Below are positions 25,721 through 34,509 of a stretch of DNA of 64,000 nucleotides, one piece after another. A model generated the notes under the pieces. It saw nothing but the letters and a program-made list of their open reading frames with translations. It ran no database searches and was not told the origin of the DNA. Location of the stretch: assembly GCF_030505615.1 (NCBI RefSeq), contig NZ_CP129992.1, positions 1,674,001-1,738,000 on the forward strand, in the 5' to 3' direction. Both the position numbers and the translations under genes were made by a program. Source of the stretch: Salinibaculum rarum. GTDB taxonomy: Archaea > Halobacteriota > Halobacteria > Halobacteriales > Haloarculaceae. Numbering within the stretch: position 1 is the first letter of the stretch; every line of letters begins with the position of its first letter.

Positions 25721-25805
25721 TACCGCGGAAGCAGGGTAGCGACGATTATAATTCCACCGCTCACGGCCACTCGTTTGCGTGCCGGTCCCGGACGAAACCT
25801 GCACC

Positions 25806-25813
25806 CATATAGA
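25806..25813 (+). promoter_or_regulatory. TATA box for the DUF502 membrane protein
   Basis: CATATAGA is centred about 27 nt before the ATG at 25836. Confidence 0.55.
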
Positions 25814-25835
25814 CGAGTCCGCCCTAACGGGCCGT

Positions 25836-26534
25836 ATGTTACTGCTTGGGGCCCCTCCGGCCGAGCAGATGGACAGTACTTTCGACTATCTCAAGCGCGC
25901 GCTGGTGACCGGCGCGGCAATCGTCGTCCCGGTCGTGCTCACTATCTACATCACGGTGGTCATCGTCAATTTCCTCTCGCAGTTTCTCGCCCCCGGGGTC
26001 ATCCTCGTCCAGGACTCGCTGGGCTTCGATGCGGTCCCGGTCGCCGCCATCCAGTTGCTGACTGCGGCTGTGTTTCTTTTGCTCATCTTCGTCATCGGCG
26101 TGGCAGCCGAGAGCCGCCACGGGGACGGGACCGTCGAGCGCCGCTTCGAATCGACGGTCTCGCGGATTCCGGGTGTCGGGACTATCTACTCGAACCTCAA
26201 CGAGATTAGCGACCTCCTCCTCGAACAGGATACGGATAGTTTCCAGGAGGTCAAACTCGTCGAGTTCCCACAGGAGGAGTCGTACATCCTCGGGTTCGTG
26301 ACCGCGGAGCATCCGTCGGTGATGGAGGCGGCAACCGGCCACGACGAGATGACGACGCTGTTTGCGCCGATGGGACCGAACCCCTTCATGGGTGGATTCG
26401 TGATGCACCTCCCCGAAACCCGGGTCCACGACATCGACATGACTGTCGAGGAGGGCATCCAGACTATCGTCTCCAGCGGAGTGGTTATCAACGACCCCGA
26501 CGAACTCGGCGCCAGTCCTGGTGACTCCCCGTGA
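25836..26534 (+). CDS. DUF502 family membrane protein
   Basis: The 232-residue protein has two N-terminal membrane helices (TGAAIVVPVVLTIYITVVIV and QLLTAAVFLLLIFVIGV). A soluble domain follows with RIPGVGTIYSNLNEISDLL and GFVMHLPETRVHDIDMTVEE, the DUF502 pattern. The start at 25836 fits a TATA box 27 nt upstream; the ATG at 25869 (MDSTFDYLKR) is the alternative. Its TGA overlaps the archease GTG. Function unknown. Confidence 0.85.
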   Translation: MLLLGAPPAEQMDSTFDYLKRALVTGAAIVVPVVLTIYITVVIVNFLSQFLAPGVILVQDSLGFDAVPVAAIQLLTAAVFLLLIFVIGVAAESRHGDGTVERRFESTVSRIPGVGTIYSNLNEISDLLLEQDTDSFQEVKLVEFPQEESYILGFVTAEHPSVMEAATGHDEMTTLFAPMGPNPFMGGFVMHLPETRVHDIDMTVEEGIQTIVSSGVVINDPDELGASPGDSP

Positions 26535-26941
26535 GCTACGAACTCAAAGACCACACCGCCGATGTCGCTGTCGAAGCAACCGCCGACTCACTCGCCGACG
26601 TCTTCGCCGCCGTCGCCGACGGGATGGCCGCAGCGATGTGTGCGGACGTGCCGGCGGCCGGCCAGCGACGCTCGCTTACGGTGACTGCCGAGGGTCGGGA
26701 GGCACTGCTGTTCGACTATCTCGACGACCTCATCTACGAACGGGACGTGCGCGGTGTTCTCCCGGTCGACAACGAGACGACAGTGAACGAGAAGGACGGC
26801 GAGTGGCACCTCGATGGGTCGTACCGGGGGGTCCCGCTGTCGGAGGTCACTGCCCGTGACCTGAAGGCAGTCACCTACTCGGAGATGGACGTCTCGGAAA
26901 CCGACGACGGCTGGCGCGCGTACGTCGTCTTCGACGTTTGA
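26531..26941 (+). CDS. Archease
   Basis: Archease activates the RNA ligase RtcB in tRNA splicing and repair. The 136-residue protein has DHTADVAVEATADSLADVF with the metal-binding Asp, LLFDYLDDLIYERD and the C-terminal LKAVTYSEMDV. It starts with GTG, sharing GTGA with the preceding stop codon. RtcB is not in the window. Confidence 0.92.
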   Translation: MSYELKDHTADVAVEATADSLADVFAAVADGMAAAMCADVPAAGQRRSLTVTAEGREALLFDYLDDLIYERDVRGVLPVDNETTVNEKDGEWHLDGSYRGVPLSEVTARDLKAVTYSEMDVSETDDGWRAYVVFDV

Positions 26942-27061
26942 GCCGGTCGTGTCGCTGTCTGTTCTGCCGAGACCACTCTTTACATACTAGAGGTCGCAAA
27001 CGCCGTTGGTTTCCATATATTGACAGCAGGCACTTACCCGTGTAGACCGTTCTCTTCTACG

Positions 27062-27301
27062 ATGACCCGCGTGTACTCTACAAGCCGCGCTGGGTCGGTT
27101 CCCGAAACCCCGTCCCACCGCGTCCATCGGAAGTCGACACTGTTCTGTCCGCGCTGTGGGCACGACGCGCCCGTCGACGGCGACTGGGTGCTGACACTCC
27201 GGCCGGAGACGGTCGACGTGGACTGTCCGGACTGTCGGACCACACTGACTGCCCGCCCGTACGGCCTGGCAGCGAAGGAGCGAAGTGCCAGAAGCCGGTA
27301 G
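27062..27301 (+). CDS. Small zinc-ribbon protein
   Basis: The 79-residue protein has FCPRC (Cys29, Cys32) and DCPDC (Cys55, Cys58) with the GDWVL strand between them. The gene at 3520 has the same order and spacing, so they are paralogues. The basic tails differ. Function unknown. The chosen ATG leaves a 20-residue polar N-terminus; an upstream ATG at 27020 is possible. Confidence 0.72.
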   Translation: MTRVYSTSRAGSVPETPSHRVHRKSTLFCPRCGHDAPVDGDWVLTLRPETVDVDCPDCRTTLTARPYGLAAKERSARSR

Positions 27302-27309
27302 GGAGATGC

Positions 27310-27771
27310 GTGAGAGAGTTCGAGCGCAAACAACTGCTGGAGCGCATCGAGCGCGAGGGCGCAACCATCGGTGCCAACATCCCCGAGCGTATCACGGTCC
27401 AAGGCGAGGACATCGACCTCCAGGAGTTCGTCTTCGAGATTCGCCGGCGCGAGACGGTCCCCGCCGGCGAACGCGAGCGCGTCGAGCGCGCAAAGAAGAA
27501 CCTTCGCCGCGAGCGACTGCAGCGCAAACAGCAGATTGAGGACGAGGAGACGCCCATTAGCTTCGAGGAGGGCGAAGAACTCGCCAAGTCGATTATCGGT
27601 ATCGACCGGGCACTCAACGCGCTCGAACAGCTCGGCGGTGCCGACATCGAGAGCGAAGCACAGGCGAAAGAAGCCGCCGACCGCAAACGCTGGATGAAGT
27701 TCCTACAGAAGGCACTTGGCCACAATGACGACGACTCCGGCGTCGGCGTCGGCCGTGGCCGCAGTCGATGA
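27310..27771 (+). CDS. Conserved haloarchaeal coiled-coil protein (probably DUF5788)
   Basis: The 153-residue, highly charged protein starts with GTG (VREFERKQLLERIEREGATI). It has long helical stretches rich in Arg and Glu, such as ERERVERAKKNLRRERLQRK. From memory it fits DUF5788. It lies 8 nt after the zinc-ribbon gene, and its TGA overlaps an ATG that begins the mini-ORF relay leading to polX. Confidence 0.72.
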   Translation: MREFERKQLLERIEREGATIGANIPERITVQGEDIDLQEFVFEIRRRETVPAGERERVERAKKNLRRERLQRKQQIEDEETPISFEEGEELAKSIIGIDRALNALEQLGGADIESEAQAKEAADRKRWMKFLQKALGHNDDDSGVGVGRGRSR

Positions 27772-27804
27772 GTGACTACCTATGAGTGACTACCTATGAG
27801 TGAC
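27768..27804 (+). repeat. 14-bp tandem repeat forming a chain of mini-ORFs
   Basis: ATGAGTGACTACCT occurs at 27768-27781 and 27782-27795, and a partial third copy (ATGAGTGAC) is the polX start at 27796. Each full copy encodes MSDYL and ends in TGA that overlaps the next ATG. The first ATG overlaps the stop of the upstream gene. Confidence 0.85.
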
Positions 27805-29535
27805 AACGCCGAGATTGCGACACGACTCGAGGAGTTTGCCGACTTACTCGAAGCCCAGGGCGTCGAGTACAAACCGCGCGCGTACCGCCGGGCCGCCGAG
27901 AACGTCCGTGACCACCCCGACTCGGTGCGCGCGCTCGCCGCCGAGGGAGCAGACGCAGTGCAGAATATCGACCGCGTCGGCGACGCTATCGCGTCGAAAA
28001 TCGTCGAGTACGCCGAGACCGGGACAATCGACGAACTCGACGAACTCCGTGCCGAACTCCCCGTCGACATGGCCGCGCTCACGAGCATCGAGGGGGTCGG
28101 CCCGAAGACCGTTGGCACGCTCTACGAGGAACTCGGCATCGAGACGCTCGACGACCTCGAAGCGGCGGCCGAGGCCGGGGAGATTCAGGAAATCAAAGGA
28201 TTCGGAGCCAAGACCGAGCAGAACATCCTCGACGGCATCGACTTCGCCCGCGAGGCCCACGAGCGGTCGCTGCTGGGCGAGGCTATCCCGCGGGGCGAAG
28301 CCGTCCGGGACTTCCTCCGAGACGTCGAGGCCGTCTCGGCGTGTGACCTCGCGGGGTCGATTCGCCGCTGGAAGGAGACGGTCGGGGACGTGGACGTTCT
28401 CGCGGCCAGCGAGGACCCCCAAGCGGTCGTCGACGCCTTCGCCGACTGGGACGGTGCCGACTCGGTCATCGAGGCCGGGACCGGGAAGGCGAGCGTCCGC
28501 GCCGGCGGCGTTCGCGTCGACCTCCGCGTGGTCTCCCCCTCGGAGTTCGGGAGCGCACTCCAGTATTTCACCGGCAGCTGGGACCACAACGTCGCGCTCC
28601 GGAACCGCGCTATCGAGCGGGACCTGAAGATGAACGAGTACGGTGTCTTCGACGTGGGTTCCGTCGAGGACCCCGACGCCGACCAGCGCGTGGGCGACCG
28701 TGTCGCCGGCGACACCGAGGAGAGCATGTACGAGGTGCTCGACCTCGACTGGATACCGCCGGAACTCCGGGAGGAACGCGGCGAGATTGCGGCCGCCGCC
28801 GAGGGGACACTCCCGGACCTCCTCACCGAAGCCGACGTTCGCGGGGACCTGCACATCCACACCGACTGGTCGGACGGCACCGAGTCGATTGCCGGAATGG
28901 TCGCGGGCGCAGCCGACTTCGGCCACGATTACGTCGCGATTACCGACCACGCGACCGGTCCGGGGATGGTCGGCGGCGTCGGGCTCGACGACGACAAGCT
29001 CCGTGAACAACTCGCCGAAATCCGAACCGTCGCCGAGGATGCCGACATCGCCGTCTTCGCCGGCGTCGAGGCAAACATCGCTGCCGACGGCTCTGTGTCG
29101 GTCGCCGACGACCTGCTGGGGGAACTGGACCTGGTCGTCGCCTCGCCACACGCCGGGCTGGACGGGGATGGAACCGAGCGACTGGTCGCGGCCGCCAGCC
29201 ATCCCGATGTCGACGTCATCGGTCACCCCACCGGCCGACTGCTCAACCAGCGGTCGGGGCTGACAGTCGACGTCGAGCGACTCGCGAGCGTCGCTGCCGA
29301 CCACGGCACGGCCCTGGAAATCAACGCCGACCCCCGTCGGCTCGACCTGGACGGGCGGGCGGTCAAGACCGCTCTCGAGCAGGGCGCCAAGATTGTCGTC
29401 GACACCGACGCCCACCGCACGTCGAGTTACGGCCACGTCCGGTATGGCGTCCACACCGCGCGTCGGGGTTGGGCCGAACTGGCGGACGTGGTGAACACGC
29501 GCGACCCGGCGGACCTCCGGTCGTTTCTCGACTGA
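27796..29535 (+). CDS. polX: DNA polymerase X with PHP domain
   Basis: Family X polymerases fill short gaps in base excision repair. The 579-residue protein has an N-terminal 8-kDa-like and helix-hairpin-helix region (LTSIEGVGPKTVGTLYEEL, EIKGFGAKTEQNILDGI). The polymerase core follows with GSIRRWKETVGDVDVL and VRVDLRVV. The C-terminal PHP phosphoesterase domain contains LHIHTDWSDG, ITDHATG and DTDAHRTSSY. The PHP motifs look intact, so 3'-exonuclease activity is plausible. It is coupled to upstream translation through the repeat at 27768. Confidence 0.94.
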   Translation: MSDNAEIATRLEEFADLLEAQGVEYKPRAYRRAAENVRDHPDSVRALAAEGADAVQNIDRVGDAIASKIVEYAETGTIDELDELRAELPVDMAALTSIEGVGPKTVGTLYEELGIETLDDLEAAAEAGEIQEIKGFGAKTEQNILDGIDFAREAHERSLLGEAIPRGEAVRDFLRDVEAVSACDLAGSIRRWKETVGDVDVLAASEDPQAVVDAFADWDGADSVIEAGTGKASVRAGGVRVDLRVVSPSEFGSALQYFTGSWDHNVALRNRAIERDLKMNEYGVFDVGSVEDPDADQRVGDRVAGDTEESMYEVLDLDWIPPELREERGEIAAAAEGTLPDLLTEADVRGDLHIHTDWSDGTESIAGMVAGAADFGHDYVAITDHATGPGMVGGVGLDDDKLREQLAEIRTVAEDADIAVFAGVEANIAADGSVSVADDLLGELDLVVASPHAGLDGDGTERLVAAASHPDVDVIGHPTGRLLNQRSGLTVDVERLASVAADHGTALEINADPRRLDLDGRAVKTALEQGAKIVVDTDAHRTSSYGHVRYGVHTARRGWAELADVVNTRDPADLRSFLD

Positions 29536-29603
29536 GCGCGGCACCTGCCGGCGGACCGTCCCCGCTGTGTACGCTTTTGTCGCTGGCTCCCCGACGGAGA
29601 GAC

Positions 29604-30089
29604 ATGAGCGACGGAGGGGCCGACTCACCACGGCGATTCCTGCTCGATACGATGCTTGGCAAACTCGCCACCTACCTCCGGATGTGCGGCTACGACGCCG
29701 CCTACACGCTCGACGAGGGCATCGAGGACGACGACGAGATTCTCGACCGCCTGCATTCGAGCGGGCGGACGCTGCTCACGCGCAGCCACGCGCTCGCCGA
29801 CCGCGCGCCGGCCGTCGTCTTGCTCCAGTCGAGGGACATCGAAGACCAGCTCCGGGAACTCGCCGCGGCCGGACTCGACCTCTCGCTAGCCGAAAAGCCA
29901 GCCCGCTGTGGCGTCTGCAACGCCCCGGTCGAACGGGTCGGTATCGACGAGCGCACGCCCGAGTACGCGCCGGACCCCTCCGACGTCGACGTCTGGCGGT
30001 GTGTCGACTGCGGCCAGCACTTCTGGCAGGGGAGCCACTGGGACGACGTGGCCGAGACGCTCGCTGCCCTCTCGGACCGGCCAAGCTAA
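29604..30089 (+). CDS. Mut7-C RNase domain protein with zinc ribbon
   Basis: The 161-residue protein has a PIN-like Mut7-C domain (FLLDTMLGKLATYLRMCGYD, LLTRSHALADRAPAVVLL). A C-terminal zinc ribbon follows (CGVCNAPVE, CVDCGQHFW). It is probably an RNA-binding or RNA-cleaving protein. The ATG follows GCTTTTGTCG by about 27 nt, a leaderless arrangement. Confidence 0.88.
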   Translation: MSDGGADSPRRFLLDTMLGKLATYLRMCGYDAAYTLDEGIEDDDEILDRLHSSGRTLLTRSHALADRAPAVVLLQSRDIEDQLRELAAAGLDLSLAEKPARCGVCNAPVERVGIDERTPEYAPDPSDVDVWRCVDCGQHFWQGSHWDDVAETLAALSDRPS

Positions 30090-30115
30090 CTTTCTGGAGG
30101 CTCTTTGTCGGGTAG

Positions 30116-30502
30116 ATGCCGGACCACTCGCTGTCCGAGCGCGACCTCGTCTCGCTGTTTACCGGACGCGTCGTCGAGAGCCTCGCCGTCAAACAGGACT
30201 TCGGCAGCCGGACGATTGGCTGTCGGACGTGTGCGCGCACCCTCGGGTCGGGCGACCGTGTGACGGTCGCGCTGACTTGCTACGAGGACCACAGCTGGGA
30301 GATGGAAGGGGTCTACTGTGAGCGCGACGCCGTCGATTCCGTGGCCGAGACGATGGGCATCCGCGCCGAAAACCAGGCCGTCGTCGCGGCGACGCTCGAA
30401 GAGACGGGGTACCACCCGCCACAGGGGAACTTCCAGCCCGACGCGCTCACGCTCGGTGCGATTGAAGTACTTGATTACAGCCCCACTGCCGACGGCTACT
30501 GA
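30116..30502 (+). CDS. Hypothetical cysteine-containing protein
   Basis: The 128-residue soluble protein has Cys36 and Cys39 (GCRTCART), Cys55 and Cys68, which could bind one zinc ion. The N-terminal third is helical. The ATG follows an AACTTTCT element at about 27 nt. No family is recognised; it is probably a haloarchaeal conserved protein. Confidence 0.65.
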   Translation: MPDHSLSERDLVSLFTGRVVESLAVKQDFGSRTIGCRTCARTLGSGDRVTVALTCYEDHSWEMEGVYCERDAVDSVAETMGIRAENQAVVAATLEETGYHPPQGNFQPDALTLGAIEVLDYSPTADGY

Positions 30503-30576
30503 CCGGCAGCGGTCGGCTCTCGCCGTCGACTCGACTCCGGAACGCCATTGTACCCCGGTCGCCGTACGTAGATGAA

Positions 30577-31047
30577 ATGACGCTCTCACCGGAGGCCCAG
30601 GAGCGACTCGAGGACATCGTCGAGTTGCAACCGACGAAAAACGGCACCCTCCAGGAGCGGTGGGGGATGGACAGCGGGAGCGAGGTCCACTCCTACCTCG
30701 AATCGGAACTCAAAGAGTACTACTACCGCAACGAGGACAGCCTCATCTGTGCGACGCCGGAGGCAGAGGCCGTCGCCGCCGGCGAGGAGACTGACTCCTC
30801 AGAGCGGGTCGTCGACGTGAGCGACATCGAGGCCGCGACGCTCGACGTACTGCCGGGTCCCGACGACGAGCCACAGAGCGTCGTCGCGACGCTGCACGCC
30901 CTGCAGGACGCAGGCGAAGGCGTCGACGTCGACGATGTCCGCTCGGTGTTACACGGGCTGGTCGACAAGGGAGCCGTCGAACGGGTCCGCAAGACTGTCC
31001 CGACCTTCCGGCTGGTACTCGACCGCGAGAACATCGTCATTCGGTAG
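30577..31047 (+). CDS. Conserved haloarchaeal protein (probably DUF5797)
   Basis: The 156-residue protein has an N-terminal winged-helix-like region (ERLEDIVELQPTKNGTLQER) and a C-terminal helical part (VRSVLHGLVDKGAVERVRKT). It may bind DNA, but no signature settles this. From memory it fits DUF5797. It overlaps the convergent gene ending at 31037 by 11 nt. Confidence 0.7.
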   Translation: MTLSPEAQERLEDIVELQPTKNGTLQERWGMDSGSEVHSYLESELKEYYYRNEDSLICATPEAEAVAAGEETDSSERVVDVSDIEAATLDVLPGPDDEPQSVVATLHALQDAGEGVDVDDVRSVLHGLVDKGAVERVRKTVPTFRLVLDRENIVIR

Positions 31048-32119
31048 GCGGCTGGTCGGGCCGCTGGCGTGCACGCTGGCTTGAGAGGAGTTCTTTGATT
31101 GTTCCCCCTGGACCACCGTCGAGTGGCCACTCCATCTGTCGCCACGCCGGCGGCTCGGGTTCGAAGTCCGGACACGACCCCGCACACTCGGTCTGGGTCT
31201 GGTGACATTCCTTCGCCCGGCAGTGTGGTCGTGCGACGGCCGTCGTCGGGTCCAGTTCGAAGTGCCGACAGTCCGGCCGCATCGAGTCGGCGTAGGCGCG
31301 CCAGCCACGTTCGTAGGCCCGCTCGGCGATTGCCAGCCGTTTCTGTGCTTTCCACTCGGGGTCGGCGTACTCGAAGCGGGCGGCCGAAGCGTCCCGGTCG
31401 CCGCCGGCCGGCCGCTCGACGATGCGCGTGCCGGGGTCTGTGACCGACAGCGAGCGTGGTTGCCACGTCGCGTCGACGGCACCCGCCCCGCGCTCGGCCG
31501 GGTCGACCGTCAGGATGCCGGCCTCGACGGGAATCCCCTCGAACAGCGCCGGCGTAACCCGCTCGCCGGTGTCGGCGGTGGCGACCCACACCTCGTCGGC
31601 CAGCGCAAGCGCCACGTCCCGTTCGAGCTGGGGCGCGAGGTCGCGTGCGGCACTCGCGGTGAGGTCCGGTTTGTTCTCGATGGCGACGACCCGCTCGACC
31701 CAGTCGGGGTAGGGCCACTTCCGGCGGATGTGGATGCGGTTGCCGTCGGTTCTGGTGTCGACGATGCCGCGGTCGTCGGCGCGGTGAATCGCTTCGCGGA
31801 CGTAGCGCCATGGGTAGCCGGGGTCGGGGAGTGCGTCGCGGTACCATGCCCACTCGGCGGGGGCGTTTCGAACCACGTGGAGAAGGTCTGAATCGAGCCG
31901 TTCCCGTCCGAAGTTCGCGCGGGCGGCGAGGCCGTCAGGGTCACACTCGATGACGACGGTGTCCCAGCGGCGCCGCTTGACACCGAGTTGGCGCGCGACG
32001 ACGACCGGGTGCTCGCGCTCGCCGTTCGGGGGCCAGTGTCGTTCGGCCCACTGACAGACGCCCAGTTCGAAGGCAAACTCCGAGTTCACGTCGGCTGTTC
32101 TCAGCGGGTCGGCGGGCAA
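31037..32119 (-). CDS. Conserved haloarchaeal protein (probably DUF5787)
   Basis: The 360-residue protein contains SEFAFELGVCQWAE near its start, VAIENKPDLTASAARDLAPQ (resembling a restriction-endonuclease-like core with acidic E-x-K), and a C-terminal Cys cluster, HCRAKECHQTQTECAGSC. From memory it matches DUF5787. The nuclease idea rests only on the ENK motif. A GTG at 32089 (VNSEFAFEL) is an alternative start and may be the real one. Confidence 0.68.
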   Translation of the reverse strand: MPADPLRTADVNSEFAFELGVCQWAERHWPPNGEREHPVVVARQLGVKRRRWDTVVIECDPDGLAARANFGRERLDSDLLHVVRNAPAEWAWYRDALPDPGYPWRYVREAIHRADDRGIVDTRTDGNRIHIRRKWPYPDWVERVVAIENKPDLTASAARDLAPQLERDVALALADEVWVATADTGERVTPALFEGIPVEAGILTVDPAERGAGAVDATWQPRSLSVTDPGTRIVERPAGGDRDASAARFEYADPEWKAQKRLAIAERAYERGWRAYADSMRPDCRHFELDPTTAVARPHCRAKECHQTQTECAGSCPDFEPEPPAWRQMEWPLDGGPGGTIKELLSSQRARQRPDQPPTE

Positions 32120-32164
32120 GAAGCTACCGGGTGGCTTTTATCCGCGAGACACCTTCCTCTGGAT

Positions 32165-32905
32165 ATGAGCGAGCAGGACGCCACGGAGGCCGACGGGCCA
32201 GTTGGCGAGTCGGAACCGACAGCCGACAGCGAGGACCACCTCGAGGACATCGCCGAACAGCCCGATGCCGACCCCGAGGAGACACTCGACGAGATTACCG
32301 GCAACGGTACGGCCGGTCGAGCCGACAACGGTGATGCCAGTGAGACGCCCAGCGACGACGCAGACGAACCCGACGAGCCAGACGAGGAGCTCGTCGAGCG
32401 CGTCGCCGACTCCGACCCCGAGGACATCGCCCACGAGCTCCACACGCTGCGGCGGCAACTCGACGACCGCAAGGAAGAAATCGAGGATCTCCAGTCCCGT
32501 CTGAAACGAAAGCAGGCGGACTTCCAGAACTACAAGAAACGCCAGAAGAAACTGATCGAAGACGAGAAAGAGCGCGCCACGGAGGACCTCGTCGAGCGTC
32601 TGCTGGACGTCCGTGACAACCTCCGCCGGGCGCTCGAACAGGACGAGAACGCCGACATCCGAGACGGCGTCAAGTCGACGCTCAAGCAGTTCGACGAGCA
32701 GTTCGAACGCGAGAACGTCACGCCGATCGAACCCGACCCCGGCTCGGACGTCGACCCGAAACGACACGAAGCGCTGGCGACGATTGCGGCCGAACAGCCC
32801 GAAGACACCGTCGCCGAAGTCCACCGGCCGGGCTACGAGATGGCCGGCAAAGTCATCCGCCCCGCGCAGGTGGCCATCAGCGACGGCTCGCAGGCAGACG
32901 AGTAA
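32165..32905 (+). CDS. grpE: GrpE, nucleotide exchange factor of DnaK
   Basis: GrpE releases ADP from DnaK. The 246-residue protein has a long acidic N-terminus of about 85 residues. A coiled coil follows (LHTLRRQLDDRKEEIEDLQS), then DFQNYKKRQKKLIEDE, and the C-terminal beta domain with HEALATIAAEQPEDTVAEV and RPAQVAIS. The ATG lies 27 nt after GGCTTTTATCC, so the message should be leaderless. dnaK and dnaJ follow after one membrane-protein gene. Confidence 0.95.
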   Translation: MSEQDATEADGPVGESEPTADSEDHLEDIAEQPDADPEETLDEITGNGTAGRADNGDASETPSDDADEPDEPDEELVERVADSDPEDIAHELHTLRRQLDDRKEEIEDLQSRLKRKQADFQNYKKRQKKLIEDEKERATEDLVERLLDVRDNLRRALEQDENADIRDGVKSTLKQFDEQFERENVTPIEPDPGSDVDPKRHEALATIAAEQPEDTVAEVHRPGYEMAGKVIRPAQVAISDGSQADE

Positions 32906-32974
32906 TCGCGGCGTCGGTACAGCGTTGACTTTCGTCTGGGAAACGCCTTTTTCTCACTGTGCTGATTGTCCGGT

Positions 32975-34348
32975 ATGGAGCCGTCGCGCTCGTTCGTCGC
33001 TGCCAGACAGGTCACTCTCTGGAGTTTGCTTGCTGTCGTCGTCCTCGCTGGCTGTCTCGGTGTCGCGTTCGTCGGCCCTGCCGACGCGGCGCCGCCGCCA
33101 CGCCCGGTCTGTGCCGGTTGCGGTGACGCTATCGAGGACCGTGCGACAGACCACGGGCTTGACCTGACTGTCACAAACAGCACAGCGACCGTCACTGTCT
33201 CCGAGAACGGGAGTGCCGTCTGGGTGGTCACCAACACGATTCGCGAGCAGGCGGCAATCGACCGGCTCCGACAGAACGGGACGTTGCGGTCGTCGATTGT
33301 AGACGTCCGTTACTGGGACGTGACGTTGCTCTCGACGTCCATGACAGAGGAGGGAGTGCTGACGGCCCGGTATCGGGAGCCGGACTTTGCAGCGCCTGCG
33401 ACAGGTGGGACGCTTCGCTCGGGGTCGTTCACCCACGACTACGGCTACCGGAACCTGGAGGGGCTGGGTGCCGACCGTCTGGTCGTCGTCGCGCCGGACG
33501 GTATGCGCATCGAGGCGACGGTTCCCGGCGCGACGCGTACCGATAACGGCAGTCGGATGGTCATGGCCGAGTACGACCGCGGTGGCTTCGTCACGTTCGT
33601 GCCCGACGACGCGCCGCTTGGATTCCTCTGGAGCTGGGCCGCCATCGCTGCCGTGCTGGGTCCGGTCGTCGCCGTGAATACCGTCGTCTCCGTGGTCGTT
33701 CCGACTGCCCTCGTCACTGCACTGGTGGCTGCCAGCGGTCGGTTTCTCCGGACAGTTCAGACGATGTACGAATCGCTCCATGCGGACGTCACTCAGCTAC
33801 TGACGCTTGCGGGTACCACGGGCGTGACAGTGGCCATTCTCGGGAGCAGCCTCGGTCTGTTCGGCGTCGATGGGACGCTGTTGCTTGGCGTGAGCGTCGT
33901 TGCTGTCGTTTCCGGCCTCGCGTGGGCGCGCCTGTCGACACTCCAGTTGACGTATCGCACCACTCTCGCGGCCTCGATGTGCGCTCTCGGTGCCGCCGTT
34001 GTCGCGACGCTGGCGGGGTCGATACTGTTCTACGGCCGTGTGCAGTGGTACGGACTCGGACCACGCCTCCCGCTACTAGTCGCGCTCTTTGCGCTCGTTC
34101 CCGCGGGCTTTGCCACGGTCAGGGGCGCGCGTTGGACCGCTATCCTCACCGCCGGCGTGGGCGTTATTGTTGCGCTCGTCGCCACGGCTCCACTGACCAG
34201 CCAGTTCTGGATGTTTGGACTGGTCGCTCGATTGCTGTTCGCAATCGCTGGCGCGGTTTCGCTTGCGGTTCTCGGTGTCCCATTTCTGGTCGTCGGTGCA
34301 CTGGCCGCGGGCGATGCCGGTGAGAGGGCGATAGACACTCACAGTTGA
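32975..34348 (+). CDS. Multi-pass membrane protein with extracellular N-domain
   Basis: The 457-residue protein has a signal-anchor-like first helix ([19 protein letters not shown]). An outside domain of about 190 residues follows with CAGCGD, several NGS/NGT sites and [14 protein letters not shown], then about seven membrane helices. No family is recognised. It sits between grpE and dnaK on the same strand. Its TATA-like GCCTTTTTCTC is 27 nt upstream of the ATG. Codon use is somewhat less biased than in the chaperone genes. Confidence 0.75.
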   Translation: MEPSRSFVAARQVTLWSLLAVVVLAGCLGVAFVGPADAAPPPRPVCAGCGDAIEDRATDHGLDLTVTNSTATVTVSENGSAVWVVTNTIREQAAIDRLRQNGTLRSSIVDVRYWDVTLLSTSMTEEGVLTARYREPDFAAPATGGTLRSGSFTHDYGYRNLEGLGADRLVVVAPDGMRIEATVPGATRTDNGSRMVMAEYDRGGFVTFVPDDAPLGFLWSWAAIAAVLGPVVAVNTVVSVVVPTALVTALVAASGRFLRTVQTMYESLHADVTQLLTLAGTTGVTVAILGSSLGLFGVDGTLLLGVSVVAVVSGLAWARLSTLQLTYRTTLAASMCALGAAVVATLAGSILFYGRVQWYGLGPRLPLLVALFALVPAGFATVRGARWTAILTAGVGVIVALVATAPLTSQFWMFGLVARLLFAIAGAVSLAVLGVPFLVVGALAAGDAGERAIDTHS

Positions 34349-34474
34349 GTGTCCAGCGTCGAACGACCGCTCTGTTTGCGGTTGACTTATACGATGTGGT
34401 CAGAGACGCCCTGCCGTCGGAAATCGACAGGCATCGCGGGTCTACTCTCGGCACCCCTCTGGTGCATCTAGCAA

Positions 34475-34481
34475 CTTTTAA
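34475..34481 (+). promoter_or_regulatory. Promoter of dnaK
   Basis: CTTTTAA and neighbouring bases form a TATA element about 30 nt before the dnaK ATG. It predicts a transcript with a leader of only a few bases. Confidence 0.45.
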
Positions 34482-34509
34482 CCGACTCAGACGGGTACAT
34501 ACTGCCAAC

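Noticed and set aside
23954-26209. 751-residue plus-strand reading frame
   Set aside because: It covers priS and the GNAT gene on the opposite strand, and only these show family motifs.
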